This document shows positions 48,181-57,354 of a stretch of 64,000 nucleotides of DNA, one piece after another. The stretch is from positions 62,001 through 126,000 of the forward strand of contig NZ_FTOH01000006.1 in NCBI RefSeq assembly GCF_900156675.1. Reading direction: 5' to 3'. The notes under the pieces were generated by a model. The model did not search any database. It had not been told where the DNA came from and saw nothing but the letters and a program-made list of their open reading frames with translations. A program made the position numbers and the translations under genes. Numbering within the stretch: the stretch's first letter is position 1; the number at the start of each line of letters is the position of its first letter. The DNA comes from Thalassolituus maritimus. GTDB taxonomy: Bacteria; Pseudomonadota; Gammaproteobacteria; Pseudomonadales; Oceanobacteraceae.

Positions 48181-48355
48181 ATTGATAGCCTATTTCTCTT
48201 AGCGTGATACAGGTTATCGGCAGCTCAACATGTAGCTTTAGTGTAACCGTACCTTGATTAGGACAGCTGACTATCACTGTATTTCCAGCTGTGCCCGTCG
48301 GGACTTTCCGTGCAGTAAATAGACTGCGACCAGCTAAAACTATGAGCAGTATCAT
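48170..48355 (-). CDS. Possible small exported or membrane peptide
   Basis: A 61-codon frame starting with a hydrophobic run (MILLIVLAGRSLF), containing two Cys, and overlapping the start of the next gene by 11 bases. The overlap is compatible with an operon, but the ribosome site is weak and no family was recognised. Confidence 0.25.
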   Translation of the reverse strand: MILLIVLAGRSLFTARKVPTGTAGNTVIVSCPNQGTVTLKLHVELPITCITLREIGYQYGY

Positions 48356-48636
48356 GGTTAGTGGGAAGAGGGATTGCTGGCGTTACCTCAGGCCTTGCTA
48401 TTCATACCCAGGCGTGCGCCCACATGAAAATCACCATCATACTTCAAGCAAGTGTGCGGAATTGAGTTAGGCAATCTGGGCCACGGAGAGCCTTTGTGGG
48501 AGCTGAGTCAATACCAGTAAGACAGACTCCTGCTATAATTAAATATATTCGTTTTCTACATCCATCTCACAGCGGACTTGTGAGCCTGAACTAGTATAGG
48601 AAGGTACTTTCAGCGTCATCGAGGCCGTTTTAAACC

Positions 48637-49920
48637 GTGGTAAATCTCAGTCAGTATGGTCACCTGGTTCACATCGAGACCATTGAGGAATTTAAGCTTT
48701 ATGAACTGATACCCAATGTTGTTTGGGTGTTTGATATTGATAAGCATGGTTGGTGGTGGGGTAATTCAGCTGCGGTAACCTTCTGGGGGCTGGATTCGTT
48801 ACAAGCGCTGATCGACAAAGATCTGTCAGGTGATACTCAGGGCGCGCGTGACCGTACGCTGCAAACCTTTGAACTCGCGGTGCGCGAGGGCCTAACGGTT
48901 GACCCTTGGACAACCTATCCGAATGGTAAACCTAAGACGTTGTTGATGATGCACCGGGCAGTGCTGTTGGGGCCAGACCGCCATCGGGGCATCATTGCCT
49001 ACATCAATGAACAGGTGAACATGGGGGAGCAGCCCGAAAATCTGCTCTTGATGGAGGCGATGCGCTATACGCGGGTGCCTGCAACTACCTTCACCCTGGA
49101 TGGTACACCCGTGGTAGAAAACCCTGCGGCGACCGATGCTTATAACTATATCCATGGCCAGTCTCTGGCAGCAGATATCTCTCCTTTTGTTGCCCGCTTT
49201 GCAGACCCAGCTGACGGACAAACCTGTCTCAAGCGGGTGCAGGCAGGAGAAGAAGGCCGCTGGGACTACATCATGCAAACCGCCAATGGGCCGCGCCGCC
49301 ATAGCCTGGACATTCGCCGTACCCGCCATCCATTGAACGGGGATTTCCTGTTTCTGGTGGTCGAGTATGATTTCACCGAATTGTACGAGGCGTTGGAGGA
49401 AGTCGAGTCAGCGCGCTCCAGACTGCATGATATTGCGATGAAGGATGCTCTTACGGGTGTACATAGCCTGCACTACATGCAGGAGGCCGCCGACGCTGAA
49501 CTCGCTCATGCCGCCCTTAATAAACAGCCACTCTGGCTGATGTTCATTGACCTGGATGGCTTCAAAGCAATCAACGACAACTTCAGCCACAGTGCCGGTG
49601 ATGAGGTGTTGCGTGAAGTGGCCGGACGCTTACAGGACGTTATTTGTGAGAGCGACCTGCTAGCCAGGATTGGTGGAGACGAGTATGTACTGCTATCTCA
49701 CGCCAGCTCGAGAGCAGATTCTGAAGGAATGGCCCTGCGTATTCTGGATTGCCTGAAAGAGCCAATATCGGTTGAGGGCGCCAAGGCTCGCGTCAGCGCC
49801 AGTATCGGCATTGCTGGCTTCCCTGACGATGGGGAGGATCTCGAGTCACTGCTGAAAGCCGCAGATGCCGCCATGTACCGGGTAAAGAAGGAAGGTAAGA
49901 ACGGTTTTACCTTCGCGTAA
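48637..49920 (+). CDS. Diguanylate cyclase with N-terminal PAS-like sensors
   Basis: A 427-residue cytoplasmic enzyme making cyclic di-GMP. Two PAS-like regions (about 20-130 and 145-250) precede a coiled linker and a GGDEF domain (about 265-425). The active site is ARIGGDEYVLL, and DLDGFKAINDNFSHSAGDEVL is conserved. The inhibitory I-site RxxD that normally sits 5 residues before GGDEF reads CESD, so product inhibition is probably lost. No membrane segment. It starts at GTG with only a distant GAGG. Confidence 0.9.
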   Translation: MVNLSQYGHLVHIETIEEFKLYELIPNVVWVFDIDKHGWWWGNSAAVTFWGLDSLQALIDKDLSGDTQGARDRTLQTFELAVREGLTVDPWTTYPNGKPKTLLMMHRAVLLGPDRHRGIIAYINEQVNMGEQPENLLLMEAMRYTRVPATTFTLDGTPVVENPAATDAYNYIHGQSLAADISPFVARFADPADGQTCLKRVQAGEEGRWDYIMQTANGPRRHSLDIRRTRHPLNGDFLFLVVEYDFTELYEALEEVESARSRLHDIAMKDALTGVHSLHYMQEAADAELAHAALNKQPLWLMFIDLDGFKAINDNFSHSAGDEVLREVAGRLQDVICESDLLARIGGDEYVLLSHASSRADSEGMALRILDCLKEPISVEGAKARVSASIGIAGFPDDGEDLESLLKAADAAMYRVKKEGKNGFTFA

Positions 49921-49947
49921 CCCCGAGATTAATCCCGCCTGATAAAA

Positions 49948-49992
49948 CGGACACTCACGGACCCGTCTTAGCAAACCGCGGCCGTGAGTCCG
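49948..49992 (+). terminator. Hairpin after the diguanylate cyclase gene
   Basis: CGGAC-A-CTCACGG pairs with CCGTGAG-TCCG around about 20 bases, a stem of 11-12 pairs with one bulge, 27 bases after the stop. There is no U-run. Confidence 0.5.
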
Positions 49993-50054
49993 CTTGCGCC
50001 ATTTCTTCTTTGAATATACGATTTGTATACGTTTTATATTCGAAGTGTATTTCT

Positions 50055-50261
50055 ATGGGTATCGTAAAAATCGACGATGAACTTCACGAAGAGGTTCGCA
50101 AAGCCAGTTCGGTAATGGAGCGGTCTATCAACGCTCAGGCGGCGTTCTGGATTCGTATCGGCATGCTGGCTGAGGCGAACCCGCACAGAACCTACAGTGA
50201 CATCGTCGAAGAGCAGATGCGACTGGCGAATGTTGATATGAGGAAGGTGTCCGGTGGTTGA
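50055..50261 (+). CDS. ParD-like protein
   Basis: A 68-residue protein of the ParD-like family. The N-terminal ribbon-helix-helix region VKIDDELHEEVRKASSVMERSINAQAAFWIRIG should bind DNA as a dimer. No ParE toxin follows; instead methionine aminopeptidase starts 8 bases before its stop codon (50254), so they are translationally linked. It may regulate that operon. ATG 50055 is the start that matches the family; an ATG at 50010 is in frame. Confidence 0.8.
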   Translation: MGIVKIDDELHEEVRKASSVMERSINAQAAFWIRIGMLAEANPHRTYSDIVEEQMRLANVDMRKVSGG

Positions 50262-51039
50262 GGTTGTTTCTCTCAAGTCTCCGGAGCAACTTGACCTGAT
50301 GCGCGAAGCGGGCCGGTTGCTGGCTCAGGTCTTTGCCTATCTTGATGATAAGGTGGTCGAAGGTATCAGCACCATGGAAATTAACGACCTGGTGGAGCGC
50401 TACATCGAAGACGTGCTGTATTCCCGACCAGCGAGCAAAGGTCAGTACGGCTATCAGTACGTTCTGAACAGCTCGGTAAACCACGTTGTTTGCCACGGTG
50501 TTCCCAGTGATTCACAACGCCTTAAAAACGGTGACATCGTTAATATCGATATTACGCTTGAGAAGGGCGGTTACATCTCAGATTCCAGTAAAACCTATAT
50601 GATTGGGGATGTTGCGCCGTCAGCTCGAAAACTAGTTGAAGAAACCTACGAGGCGATGTGGCAGGGCATACGAGTCGTGAAGCCTGGTGCGACCTTGGGT
50701 GATGTTGGAGCGGCCATACAGAAACATGCTCATTCTCATGGCTATTCAATCGTACGTGAATACTGTGGTCATGGAATCGGGACCGAGATGCACGAAGCTC
50801 CCCAGGTGCTGCATTACGGCCGCCGTGGTGAGGGGTTGGTCCTTAAGGAAGGGATGACATTTACCATTGAGCCTATGATCAATCAGGGAAAAGCCAAAGT
50901 GAAAACCAAAAAAGACGGCTGGACAGTGGTGACGGCGGATAAAAAGTTGTCCGCGCAGTGGGAACACACTATTGCTGTAACGGCCGACGGGTTTGAAGTA
51001 CTGACGCTCAGGGAAGAAGAGAGTCAGCAGGTAAACTGA
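50254..51039 (+). CDS. map: Type I methionine aminopeptidase
   Basis: A 261-residue metalloprotease that removes N-terminal methionine. The five metal ligands can be placed in VNIDITL, SDSSKTY, EYCGHGIGTEMHE, FTIEPMIN and QWEHTIA (Asp, Asp, His, Glu, Glu). The length is that of the type Ia enzyme. It starts at GTG overlapping the ParD-like gene. Many gammaproteobacteria carry a second map near rpsB; this copy is in a different context and could be an extra, regulated enzyme. Confidence 0.92.
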   Translation: MVEVVSLKSPEQLDLMREAGRLLAQVFAYLDDKVVEGISTMEINDLVERYIEDVLYSRPASKGQYGYQYVLNSSVNHVVCHGVPSDSQRLKNGDIVNIDITLEKGGYISDSSKTYMIGDVAPSARKLVEETYEAMWQGIRVVKPGATLGDVGAAIQKHAHSHGYSIVREYCGHGIGTEMHEAPQVLHYGRRGEGLVLKEGMTFTIEPMINQGKAKVKTKKDGWTVVTADKKLSAQWEHTIAVTADGFEVLTLREEESQQVN

Positions 51040-51074
51040 TATAATCTGCCAACGTTTTTAGCTCGAGTTTCAGC

Positions 51075-51869
51075 ATGACCCCATCCTATATCGACCGCTT
51101 TGGCGGTATTGGCCGCTTGTACGGTGCAGACGGCCTGCAACGCCTGCACGATGCGCACGTCTGCGTGATAGGCATTGGTGGTGTCGGTAGTTGGGCAGCT
51201 GAGGCTCTGGCGCGTTCGGGTGTTGGCAAGGTCACTCTGATCGATATGGACGACATTTGCGTTACCAACACCAATCGACAGATTCACGCCATGACCAGTT
51301 CGGTCGGTAAGCTCAAGTGCGAAGCGGTGGCTGAGCGTTTAAAAGACATTAACCCTGAGATCGATGTCGATGCTCGTATGGCGTTTGTGACGGCCTCAAA
51401 CCTCGAGGAGCAGATCACGCCGGATATGGATTACGTGATCGATTGCATCGACAGCGTGAAGAACAAGGCAGCTCTGATCGCCTTCTGTAAGCGTCGTAAG
51501 ATCCGTATTGTGACGACGGGGGCGGCTGGTGGTCAGACCGACCCGACGCAGATTCAGATCGGTGATCTGAACAAAACGTTCAATGATCCGCTTGCACGTA
51601 AAGTACGTTCGTTACTGCGTCGTGAATATGGCTTCTCGCGTAACGCATCGCGTAACTATTCGGTGCCTTGTGTCTTTTCAACCGAACAGCTGGTGTACCC
51701 GAGTAGTGACGGAACAGTTTGCCAGACCAAAGCTTTTGCTGGCGAGAGCACCCGTCTCGACTGCAATAGCGGTTTTGGTTCTGCCACTATGGTGACAGGC
51801 ACCTTCGGCTTTGTCGCCGCATCGCGGGTGATTCGCCGTATTGCGGATAATGCCGGGAAGAAGTCCTAA
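51075..51869 (+). CDS. tcdA: tRNA threonylcarbamoyladenosine dehydratase
   Basis: A 264-residue E1-like enzyme that cyclises t6A to ct6A at position 37 of ANN-decoding tRNAs. The nucleotide-binding site is CVIGIGGVGSWAAEALARSGVG, followed by LIDMDDICVTNTNRQIHAM. The late Cys (PCVFSTE) is also conserved. It lies 35 bases after map and converges on the helicase gene. Confidence 0.93.
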   Translation: MTPSYIDRFGGIGRLYGADGLQRLHDAHVCVIGIGGVGSWAAEALARSGVGKVTLIDMDDICVTNTNRQIHAMTSSVGKLKCEAVAERLKDINPEIDVDARMAFVTASNLEEQITPDMDYVIDCIDSVKNKAALIAFCKRRKIRIVTTGAAGGQTDPTQIQIGDLNKTFNDPLARKVRSLLRREYGFSRNASRNYSVPCVFSTEQLVYPSSDGTVCQTKAFAGESTRLDCNSGFGSATMVTGTFGFVAASRVIRRIADNAGKKS

Positions 51870-51878
51870 CCTCCGCTT

Positions 51879-53852
51879 TCAAGCTTCAAGCGCTTTAAAA
51901 ACATTCGCATACGGCACTTGCTCAAGCGCTGCATAATTCGCAAGTTTCTTCGCTTTCACTTTGGTCAGCCAGGGGCTCGCCATACCACTTAAAAAACGGG
52001 TCTGGGTTTCAGGCTCGGGCAGTTGATTAAACATCGCCTGATACGCTTGATTAAATTCGGATAACATGCCCTGAATCACAGAAGCATCCGGGGCAGAAGC
52101 CGCACTGTTCTGTGGCCAGGGCTGCCATTTACCCATGCAGACGGAACAGTGCCCGCAATCCTGTGTCATTGAGTGATCATTAAAATACACGGCCAGTTGT
52201 CGGCTTAGACACTGCTGTGATTGAAACAGGTTCACCATGTTATGTAATCGCTGAATATCGCTGTTCTGGTGCGCCATAAAACTCTGATGTAGCTCATGGG
52301 CAATGGCGTCTGTCTCCGAAACTTGCCAAGGTTTTATCTCATACACCTCGGTCATCTGCTTTATTTCAAGCGTTAACCACTGCTGTTCGGCACAATATTC
52401 TAAGGCTTTCACTGCACGCGAGCGCGCATCCGTTCCAAGGCTCTGAATCAGCGCATCCATATCCAGGCTGTACCAGGTGCGACCTTTTTTACTGTGGTTT
52501 AACAGTGTCTGAATAAATTCCTGTCGTTCACCATTAAACTGAGACAGAAGGGCGCTTTCGGATTCTGGCTTAAAGCGGTATTCGGCATAGTAGCTGTAGA
52601 GCGGGGTGACTCGTCCAGCCATTTCTAAATGCACAAGCAATGTTTTTAACGGCAGTGGGCGGATATCTGTCTGGTTCGACAGCGGCTGCATCATGGTCTC
52701 CCAACGGCCAGAGCCATTACTGTTTACAGCGGTATCTGTGCTGATGGTGGTGAGTAAACGCTTAATCGCCCCGAGGGTTGGCGTATCGCCGTAAGTGAAG
52801 TTCTCCAGAACCGTCAGGCCTGATAAATCGGCGAGTAATACGCAATCTGATGGCTTACGGTCACGTCCGGCGCGGCCGATTTCCTGGCTGTAATTCTCAA
52901 TCGACTTGGGTAGATCGTAATGTAGTACCTGGCGGATATTGCTTTTATCAATGCCCATACCAAAGGCGATCGTGGCGACGATGCAGGGCGTAGTTCCACT
53001 CATAAAACGCTGCTGGATTTCCTGTCGTGTCTCGCTGGGCAGGCCTGCATGATAAGACTCGACCGGAACAGCGACCATTTGATTTAACTGGCTTGCGACT
53101 TCGTCGGCGGTGTTTTGCTGGGTAACGTAAATAATGCTGCCAAACGGCTCGCCCTTTTTGATCAGATGATTGAGCCATTGGGCACATTTATTCAAGCGCT
53201 CATGTACCGGTGTAGGCTGAACTAATAATCGAAGGTTTGGCCGATAGAAACCGGTACTGACGACATCTGACTCTGCGATATCAAAATGCCGGCGCATGTC
53301 TTCTACGACGGGCTGTGTCGCCGTTGCTGTTAAGAGCAAAGATTGCGGGATATTAAATTCGCGACGCCAATGGGGCAGTTTCAGGTAATCCGGGCGGAAG
53401 TTGTGTCCCCATTCAGAAATACAGTGCGCTTCATCGACGACCAGCAAAGAAATAGCAACGCCCCGGATAAATTCGCGGAAGCGCTCATTCTTTAAACGTT
53501 CTACGGAGATAAACAGTATTTTAATTTCGCCATTGCGAACGCCTTGCTGTACTGAAGTCAATTCTTCGCGGCTGAGAGTGGAGTCGAGGCTGGCAGCGGC
53601 AACGCCTTTACTACGAAGAAAAGCCACCTGGTCCTGCATCAGTGCCAACAGCGGCGAAACGACTAAGGTCAGGTTCGGAAGCAGCAGGGCGGGTAGCTGA
53701 TAGCAGAGCGACTTACCTGAACCCGTTGGGAAAATCGCGGCAGCAGATCGCCCGGCCAGTATGGTCTCAATAACGGGTTGCTGGCCTTCGCGTAGCTGTT
53801 CAAAGCCGAAGGTACGTTTAAGTGGCGATTGCCAGTCAGGATTCGTATTCAT
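51879..53852 (-). CDS. RecQ-family ATP-dependent DNA helicase
   Basis: A 657-residue 3'-5' helicase. Walker A is FPTGSGKSLCYQLPAL, motif II VDEAHCISEWGHNFRPDY (DEAH), and motif VI IGRAGRDRKPSDC. A zinc-binding region near the C terminus has the Cys set CLSRQL...DCGHCSVCMG. An HRDC domain is not evident in the last 60 residues. It resembles the RecQ-like paralogue found beside canonical RecQ in some proteobacteria, so no symbol is given. Confidence 0.9.
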   Translation of the reverse strand: MNTNPDWQSPLKRTFGFEQLREGQQPVIETILAGRSAAAIFPTGSGKSLCYQLPALLLPNLTLVVSPLLALMQDQVAFLRSKGVAAASLDSTLSREELTSVQQGVRNGEIKILFISVERLKNERFREFIRGVAISLLVVDEAHCISEWGHNFRPDYLKLPHWRREFNIPQSLLLTATATQPVVEDMRRHFDIAESDVVSTGFYRPNLRLLVQPTPVHERLNKCAQWLNHLIKKGEPFGSIIYVTQQNTADEVASQLNQMVAVPVESYHAGLPSETRQEIQQRFMSGTTPCIVATIAFGMGIDKSNIRQVLHYDLPKSIENYSQEIGRAGRDRKPSDCVLLADLSGLTVLENFTYGDTPTLGAIKRLLTTISTDTAVNSNGSGRWETMMQPLSNQTDIRPLPLKTLLVHLEMAGRVTPLYSYYAEYRFKPESESALLSQFNGERQEFIQTLLNHSKKGRTWYSLDMDALIQSLGTDARSRAVKALEYCAEQQWLTLEIKQMTEVYEIKPWQVSETDAIAHELHQSFMAHQNSDIQRLHNMVNLFQSQQCLSRQLAVYFNDHSMTQDCGHCSVCMGKWQPWPQNSAASAPDASVIQGMLSEFNQAYQAMFNQLPEPETQTRFLSGMASPWLTKVKAKKLANYAALEQVPYANVFKALEA

Positions 53853-54072
53853 CTGTGCATCCTTGCAGAGTTTGTAGTGGATTAACAGTCCACGATAGCG
53901 AAGACAGACGGATCAATCCAACGGATTCTGGCAGCCGCTTTGTCGCTGGTGGCGTATTTTGTCGGGCGATTATGGGGCAGATAAGGCCACTTTGCCTCTT
54001 TTGAGATAATAGACAGGCGTTTATCAGGTATTCTGGTGTCCGACTCGAATAACAAATTAAATGGAGTTATCC

Positions 54073-55116
54073 ATGCTCAAGCTCATTAAACCTGCTCTGG
54101 CACCTGCGGCCGTTGCTGGTCTTTCTCTTTCGCTGGCGGGGTGTTTTCCTCAGGGGTTTACTGGTCTGCCGCTAGTTGATCGCAGCCTGAGCGCGGAATC
54201 ACCAGAGGGTATCTGGATGATTGTGACGGAAGAAAACTCCAGTATCCCGAACGCTGAAGACAGCATGAATCCATACGCCTATGCGGGTATGACCCGTGAG
54301 TTTGTAAAAGTCACTGCGAACGAGCAGGGCATTTACGAGCTCACCCGATGTGACAGCGAGTGGCGCAAAGACTTTGAACTGACAGCGACCGAAACAGGTT
54401 ATGAGGCGACGCTGACTGAAACTGGTGACATGGATGAATCCGGTGTCACTGCAATGACACTGACCGACCTGACTGTGACGTTCGCCAGCAATAACCGGTC
54501 GCTGTCGGCAGAAGGTAGCCGCGTCACCACGCCTGTGGGTGAAAGTACGACGCTGACACTCGAAGGTGTCAAAGTCAGTGACAGCACCAGCTTTGAAGAT
54601 GCTGAGCAACTGACCTCAACGTATGGCCTGGACTACACTAATTTAGGCAATGCAGGCTCAGTAGATAGCTCGATTGCTAACTGTGTTGGCATAGAGTACG
54701 GCGAACAGGTGACTGAGCAAGGTGGTGATGATTTTATCTACACCGAAAACATTTATACCTACTATGACGAAAGCGATCGTCAGACACAGTACTATCGCTT
54801 CTATCAGGCGAACGCTGGCACGGTGACGGAGTCACTTGGTGCGATCATTAACACTGAAGATGTTTTCACTTTATACGTTAACGCCTGCAGTGATGGTGAA
54901 CCGGCCTGCAGTGCGGCTGCTGAGTGGACAGAAACGTCCTCAAACTCTATCGCGGGTGTGAGCTTCGATATCAATTACGAGGTGATTGATAATACCTACG
55001 TCATCAACCCGCTGGCGCTGACGCCATGGACAGCCTTCTTATGGCCACATGACGGCGACTTTATGCATGCACAGGTGGCGGTCACTATCGACAGCTACCA
55101 GCAGTACGAAGATTGA
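54073..55116 (+). CDS. Putative outer membrane lipoprotein
   Basis: A 347-residue lipoprotein with lipobox LAGC after a hydrophobic signal. The body is acidic and Thr/Ser-rich with beta propensity (about 90-130 and 160-200) and contains a late WTAFLWPHDGDFMHAQVAV motif. ATG 54073 follows GGAG. Not recognised as a named family and not obviously related to the 4.4-7.1 kb lipoproteins. It has its own terminator. Confidence 0.7.
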   Translation: MLKLIKPALAPAAVAGLSLSLAGCFPQGFTGLPLVDRSLSAESPEGIWMIVTEENSSIPNAEDSMNPYAYAGMTREFVKVTANEQGIYELTRCDSEWRKDFELTATETGYEATLTETGDMDESGVTAMTLTDLTVTFASNNRSLSAEGSRVTTPVGESTTLTLEGVKVSDSTSFEDAEQLTSTYGLDYTNLGNAGSVDSSIANCVGIEYGEQVTEQGGDDFIYTENIYTYYDESDRQTQYYRFYQANAGTVTESLGAIINTEDVFTLYVNACSDGEPACSAAAEWTETSSNSIAGVSFDINYEVIDNTYVINPLALTPWTAFLWPHDGDFMHAQVAVTIDSYQQYED

Positions 55117-55137
55117 TGATTACTGAATGATTATGAG

Positions 55138-55163
55138 AGCCCGGCAGCAGCCGGGCTTTTTTT
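55138..55163 (+). terminator. Rho-independent terminator
   Basis: AGCCCGGC (55138-55145), loop AGCA, GCCGGGCT (55150-55157) and seven T. It ends the lipoprotein transcript just before the convergent nucleoid-protein gene. Confidence 0.92.
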
Positions 55164-55167
55164 ATGC

Positions 55168-56283
55168 TTAGTCTTCGTTATCAGTGCTTTTGGCAGACAG
55201 TTGTTTGAGCAGGCTCTCTGGCACCTTGTGAATGAGAAGAGATTTGTTCGCAGGATTGAATTCAATATCTTTCCCCAGTAGGGCGGCCGAAAAGCTCAGA
55301 CTCAGATCTTTGTTTTTTCCACTGAAACGAATAAACCCTTTGAGCTTCTTACGGTCCGGAATCAGCTCTGCTTTTACGGCATCGGCAACGTTTGCCACGG
55401 GAGCGCCGGCTGCAACCAGTTCTTCGGGGGTAGCGCCTTCGGGAGCGGGCTGCTTACGCCGCTCTTTCTTCTTTTCTATTACGTAATGCGAAAACGCTTC
55501 TGCAGGTTTTGCGTTGGTCTCGTTGGCGAGGTGGTTTTCCAGTTCTTCGAAGACGACGGGTTCGCCACGCAGATCCTGTTCGATGCAGTAATCGACGACC
55601 TTAGACTTATATTCAAACGCCTGCTCCTCGGGAAGCGTACGACTGTAGGAGTCAACGATTTCAAGGAACTCCTCTGTTTCTGCTGTTGTATTCAGGGTAT
55701 CCGTGAACCCGATAGCGTCGAGGATCGCGTTCTGGAGAGGGCGGTCACCGCGGCCAAAAGAAAAGGTGATGTACTTTGCGTCTTCATCCTGTGCCCAGTC
55801 GGTGAGGTTGATACATACACCAAAGCCGGTATTTGAGAAGTCCAGGTAGCGGGTTTCTGACAGGTTGAGGTTAGCATCGACCGTTACGCTGTCTTTGTAG
55901 CGCAGGTGGAAGATATAGAGCTTGTCGGCATCCGCAAGTTCTTCGTGAAAGACTGCGATATAGCCGTCTACAAGAAGGTCGGTACTGTCGAGGCTGGCGC
56001 TGATGTGTGCAATGGCTTTGCGTGCCCAGCTCGAAAACGGCATGGCTTCTTTCTGCCAGTTGCGGATAAGCGCGCTGAACGCTGGCGATTCGGGATTGAA
56101 GACGCCATAACGCTTGCCGCTACGCTGAAGAAGAATGCCTTTCAGTTGAGAGGCACAACGCTGGTAGTAACCTGACAGAGTATCTTCACCTACTTCGCCC
56201 TCTAGGTCGCTGTAGGTCACAGTGGCCGCTGGTTCTTTTTCCAGCTTAGCTATTTTGTGAGTGATGAAGTGCTTGAGCGCCAT
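55168..56283 (-). CDS. Nucleoid-associated protein, YejK/NdpA family
   Basis: A 371-residue DNA-associated protein. The start ALKHFITHKIAKL, the central YIFHLRYKDSVTVDANLNLSETRYLDFSNTGFGVCINLTDW and the late KGFIRFSGKNKDLSLSFSAALLG are characteristic of NdpA. The linker near residues 280-310 is Ala/Pro/Glu-rich and poorly conserved. ATG 56283 follows AGGAGA; the frame extends to 56301. Confidence 0.87.
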   Translation of the reverse strand: MALKHFITHKIAKLEKEPAATVTYSDLEGEVGEDTLSGYYQRCASQLKGILLQRSGKRYGVFNPESPAFSALIRNWQKEAMPFSSWARKAIAHISASLDSTDLLVDGYIAVFHEELADADKLYIFHLRYKDSVTVDANLNLSETRYLDFSNTGFGVCINLTDWAQDEDAKYITFSFGRGDRPLQNAILDAIGFTDTLNTTAETEEFLEIVDSYSRTLPEEQAFEYKSKVVDYCIEQDLRGEPVVFEELENHLANETNAKPAEAFSHYVIEKKKERRKQPAPEGATPEELVAAGAPVANVADAVKAELIPDRKKLKGFIRFSGKNKDLSLSFSAALLGKDIEFNPANKSLLIHKVPESLLKQLSAKSTDNED

Positions 56284-56416
56284 ACTATCTCCTGACATCA
56301 CGCCTCAGCGACGTGTACGAAATGTGGCCGGATAATATCATGTCAGCGTTAAGACGGCCTGTTCCTTACCTGTCAGCGTTTTTGCTATCCTTAATAACCA
56401 CATTGAGGAGAAAACC

Positions 56417-56995
56417 ATGCGTAATTCACTCAAGCAGTTATTTTTTATCGGTGCGCTGTCGTTAACCTTTGCAGGCATCAGTGTTCAGGCTGAAGAAAGT
56501 GAAGGTAGCTATCCAGAATCCTGCCCGGAAATTTATCACCATACGATGAAACAGCTTCACAGTAGTAAGATGCTGAATCTGTGTGATGTGACGGACGGTA
56601 AGTCCGTATTACTTGTGAATACGGCGAGTCACTGTGGCTTTACCGATCAGTTTGGCGATCTTGAAGCGATTCATGAGAAATATAAGGATCGCGGACTGGT
56701 CGTTCTGGGCGTGTCTTCTGATTCTTTTAATCAGGAAGCAAAGGACGAGGCAGAAGCCGCTGAAGTCTGTTTCAAAAACTTTGGCGTCACCTTTACCATG
56801 TTATCGACAGTACCTGTGAAGGGGGAGAATGCTCACCCACTTTTCAAAGAGGTCGCCAGTCAGGACCAATACCCTCGCTGGAACTTTTACAAGTACATGA
56901 TTAACCCGGAAGGTAAGGTGGTTCACTCGAATTCGAGTTTCCGCATTCCAGATGAAGAAGTCATCGAGAACCTGCTCAGCAGTGCTGGCCTGTAA
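56417..56995 (+). CDS. Exported glutathione peroxidase-like protein
   Basis: A 192-residue thiol peroxidase of the GPx family with a signal peptide (FAGISVQA), so it acts in the periplasm. The peroxidatic Cys is in VNTASHCGFTDQ, and WNFYKYMINPEG holds the conserved Trp and Asn. The usual PCNQFG segment with the catalytic Gln is replaced by VSSDSFNQEA, so the tetrad is altered and the reductant may differ. A small membrane-peptide gene follows 67 bases later. Confidence 0.85.
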   Translation: MRNSLKQLFFIGALSLTFAGISVQAEESEGSYPESCPEIYHHTMKQLHSSKMLNLCDVTDGKSVLLVNTASHCGFTDQFGDLEAIHEKYKDRGLVVLGVSSDSFNQEAKDEAEAAEVCFKNFGVTFTMLSTVPVKGENAHPLFKEVASQDQYPRWNFYKYMINPEGKVVHSNSSFRIPDEEVIENLLSSAGL

Positions 56996-57062
56996 AACAG
57001 TTTGAACTTCAGACCGGATAAGCCATCTATATCTTTACGTTCATTATGATGGAGAGTAAGAC

Positions 57063-57221
57063 ATGGATCTTATCCGGATTTTACTATCAGTACTGGTACC
57101 CCCACTTGGTGTGTTTTTGCAAGTTGGTATTGGTGGGGCATTCTGGCTGAATATTCTGTTGACCCTGTTGGGTTATCTGCCAGGTATCATTCACGCGGTA
57201 TGGGTTATCGCGCGTAGATAG
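57063..57221 (+). CDS. Pmp3/YqaE-family small membrane protein
   Basis: A 52-residue proteolipid-like protein with two membrane helices: DLIRILLSVLVPPLGVFLQVG and FWLNILLTLLGYLPGIIHAVWVIA. VPPLGVFL and the GYLPGIIHA turn are diagnostic of Pmp3/YqaE (PF01679). These proteins are linked to membrane potential and salt or cold stress. ATG follows GGAGAG. It lies beside exported GPx and cti, all envelope-stress genes. Confidence 0.9.
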   Translation: MDLIRILLSVLVPPLGVFLQVGIGGAFWLNILLTLLGYLPGIIHAVWVIARR

Positions 57222-57253
57222 TTGCAGCCTAACGGTTGTGCAAGAACACAAAG

Positions 57254-57278
57254 AAGCCGCATCTGATGCGGCTTTTTT
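57254..57278 (+). terminator. Rho-independent terminator
   Basis: AAGCCGCAT, loop CTG, ATGCGGCTT followed by TTTT, 32 bases after the Pmp3-like gene. Confidence 0.92.
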
Positions 57279-57354
57279 GTGGGTGTTTGATTTGTTGGTG
57301 TTTTAATACCAATACTCCGGCATCCGTGCCTCAGAAGTATTGAAGCCTGACGTC

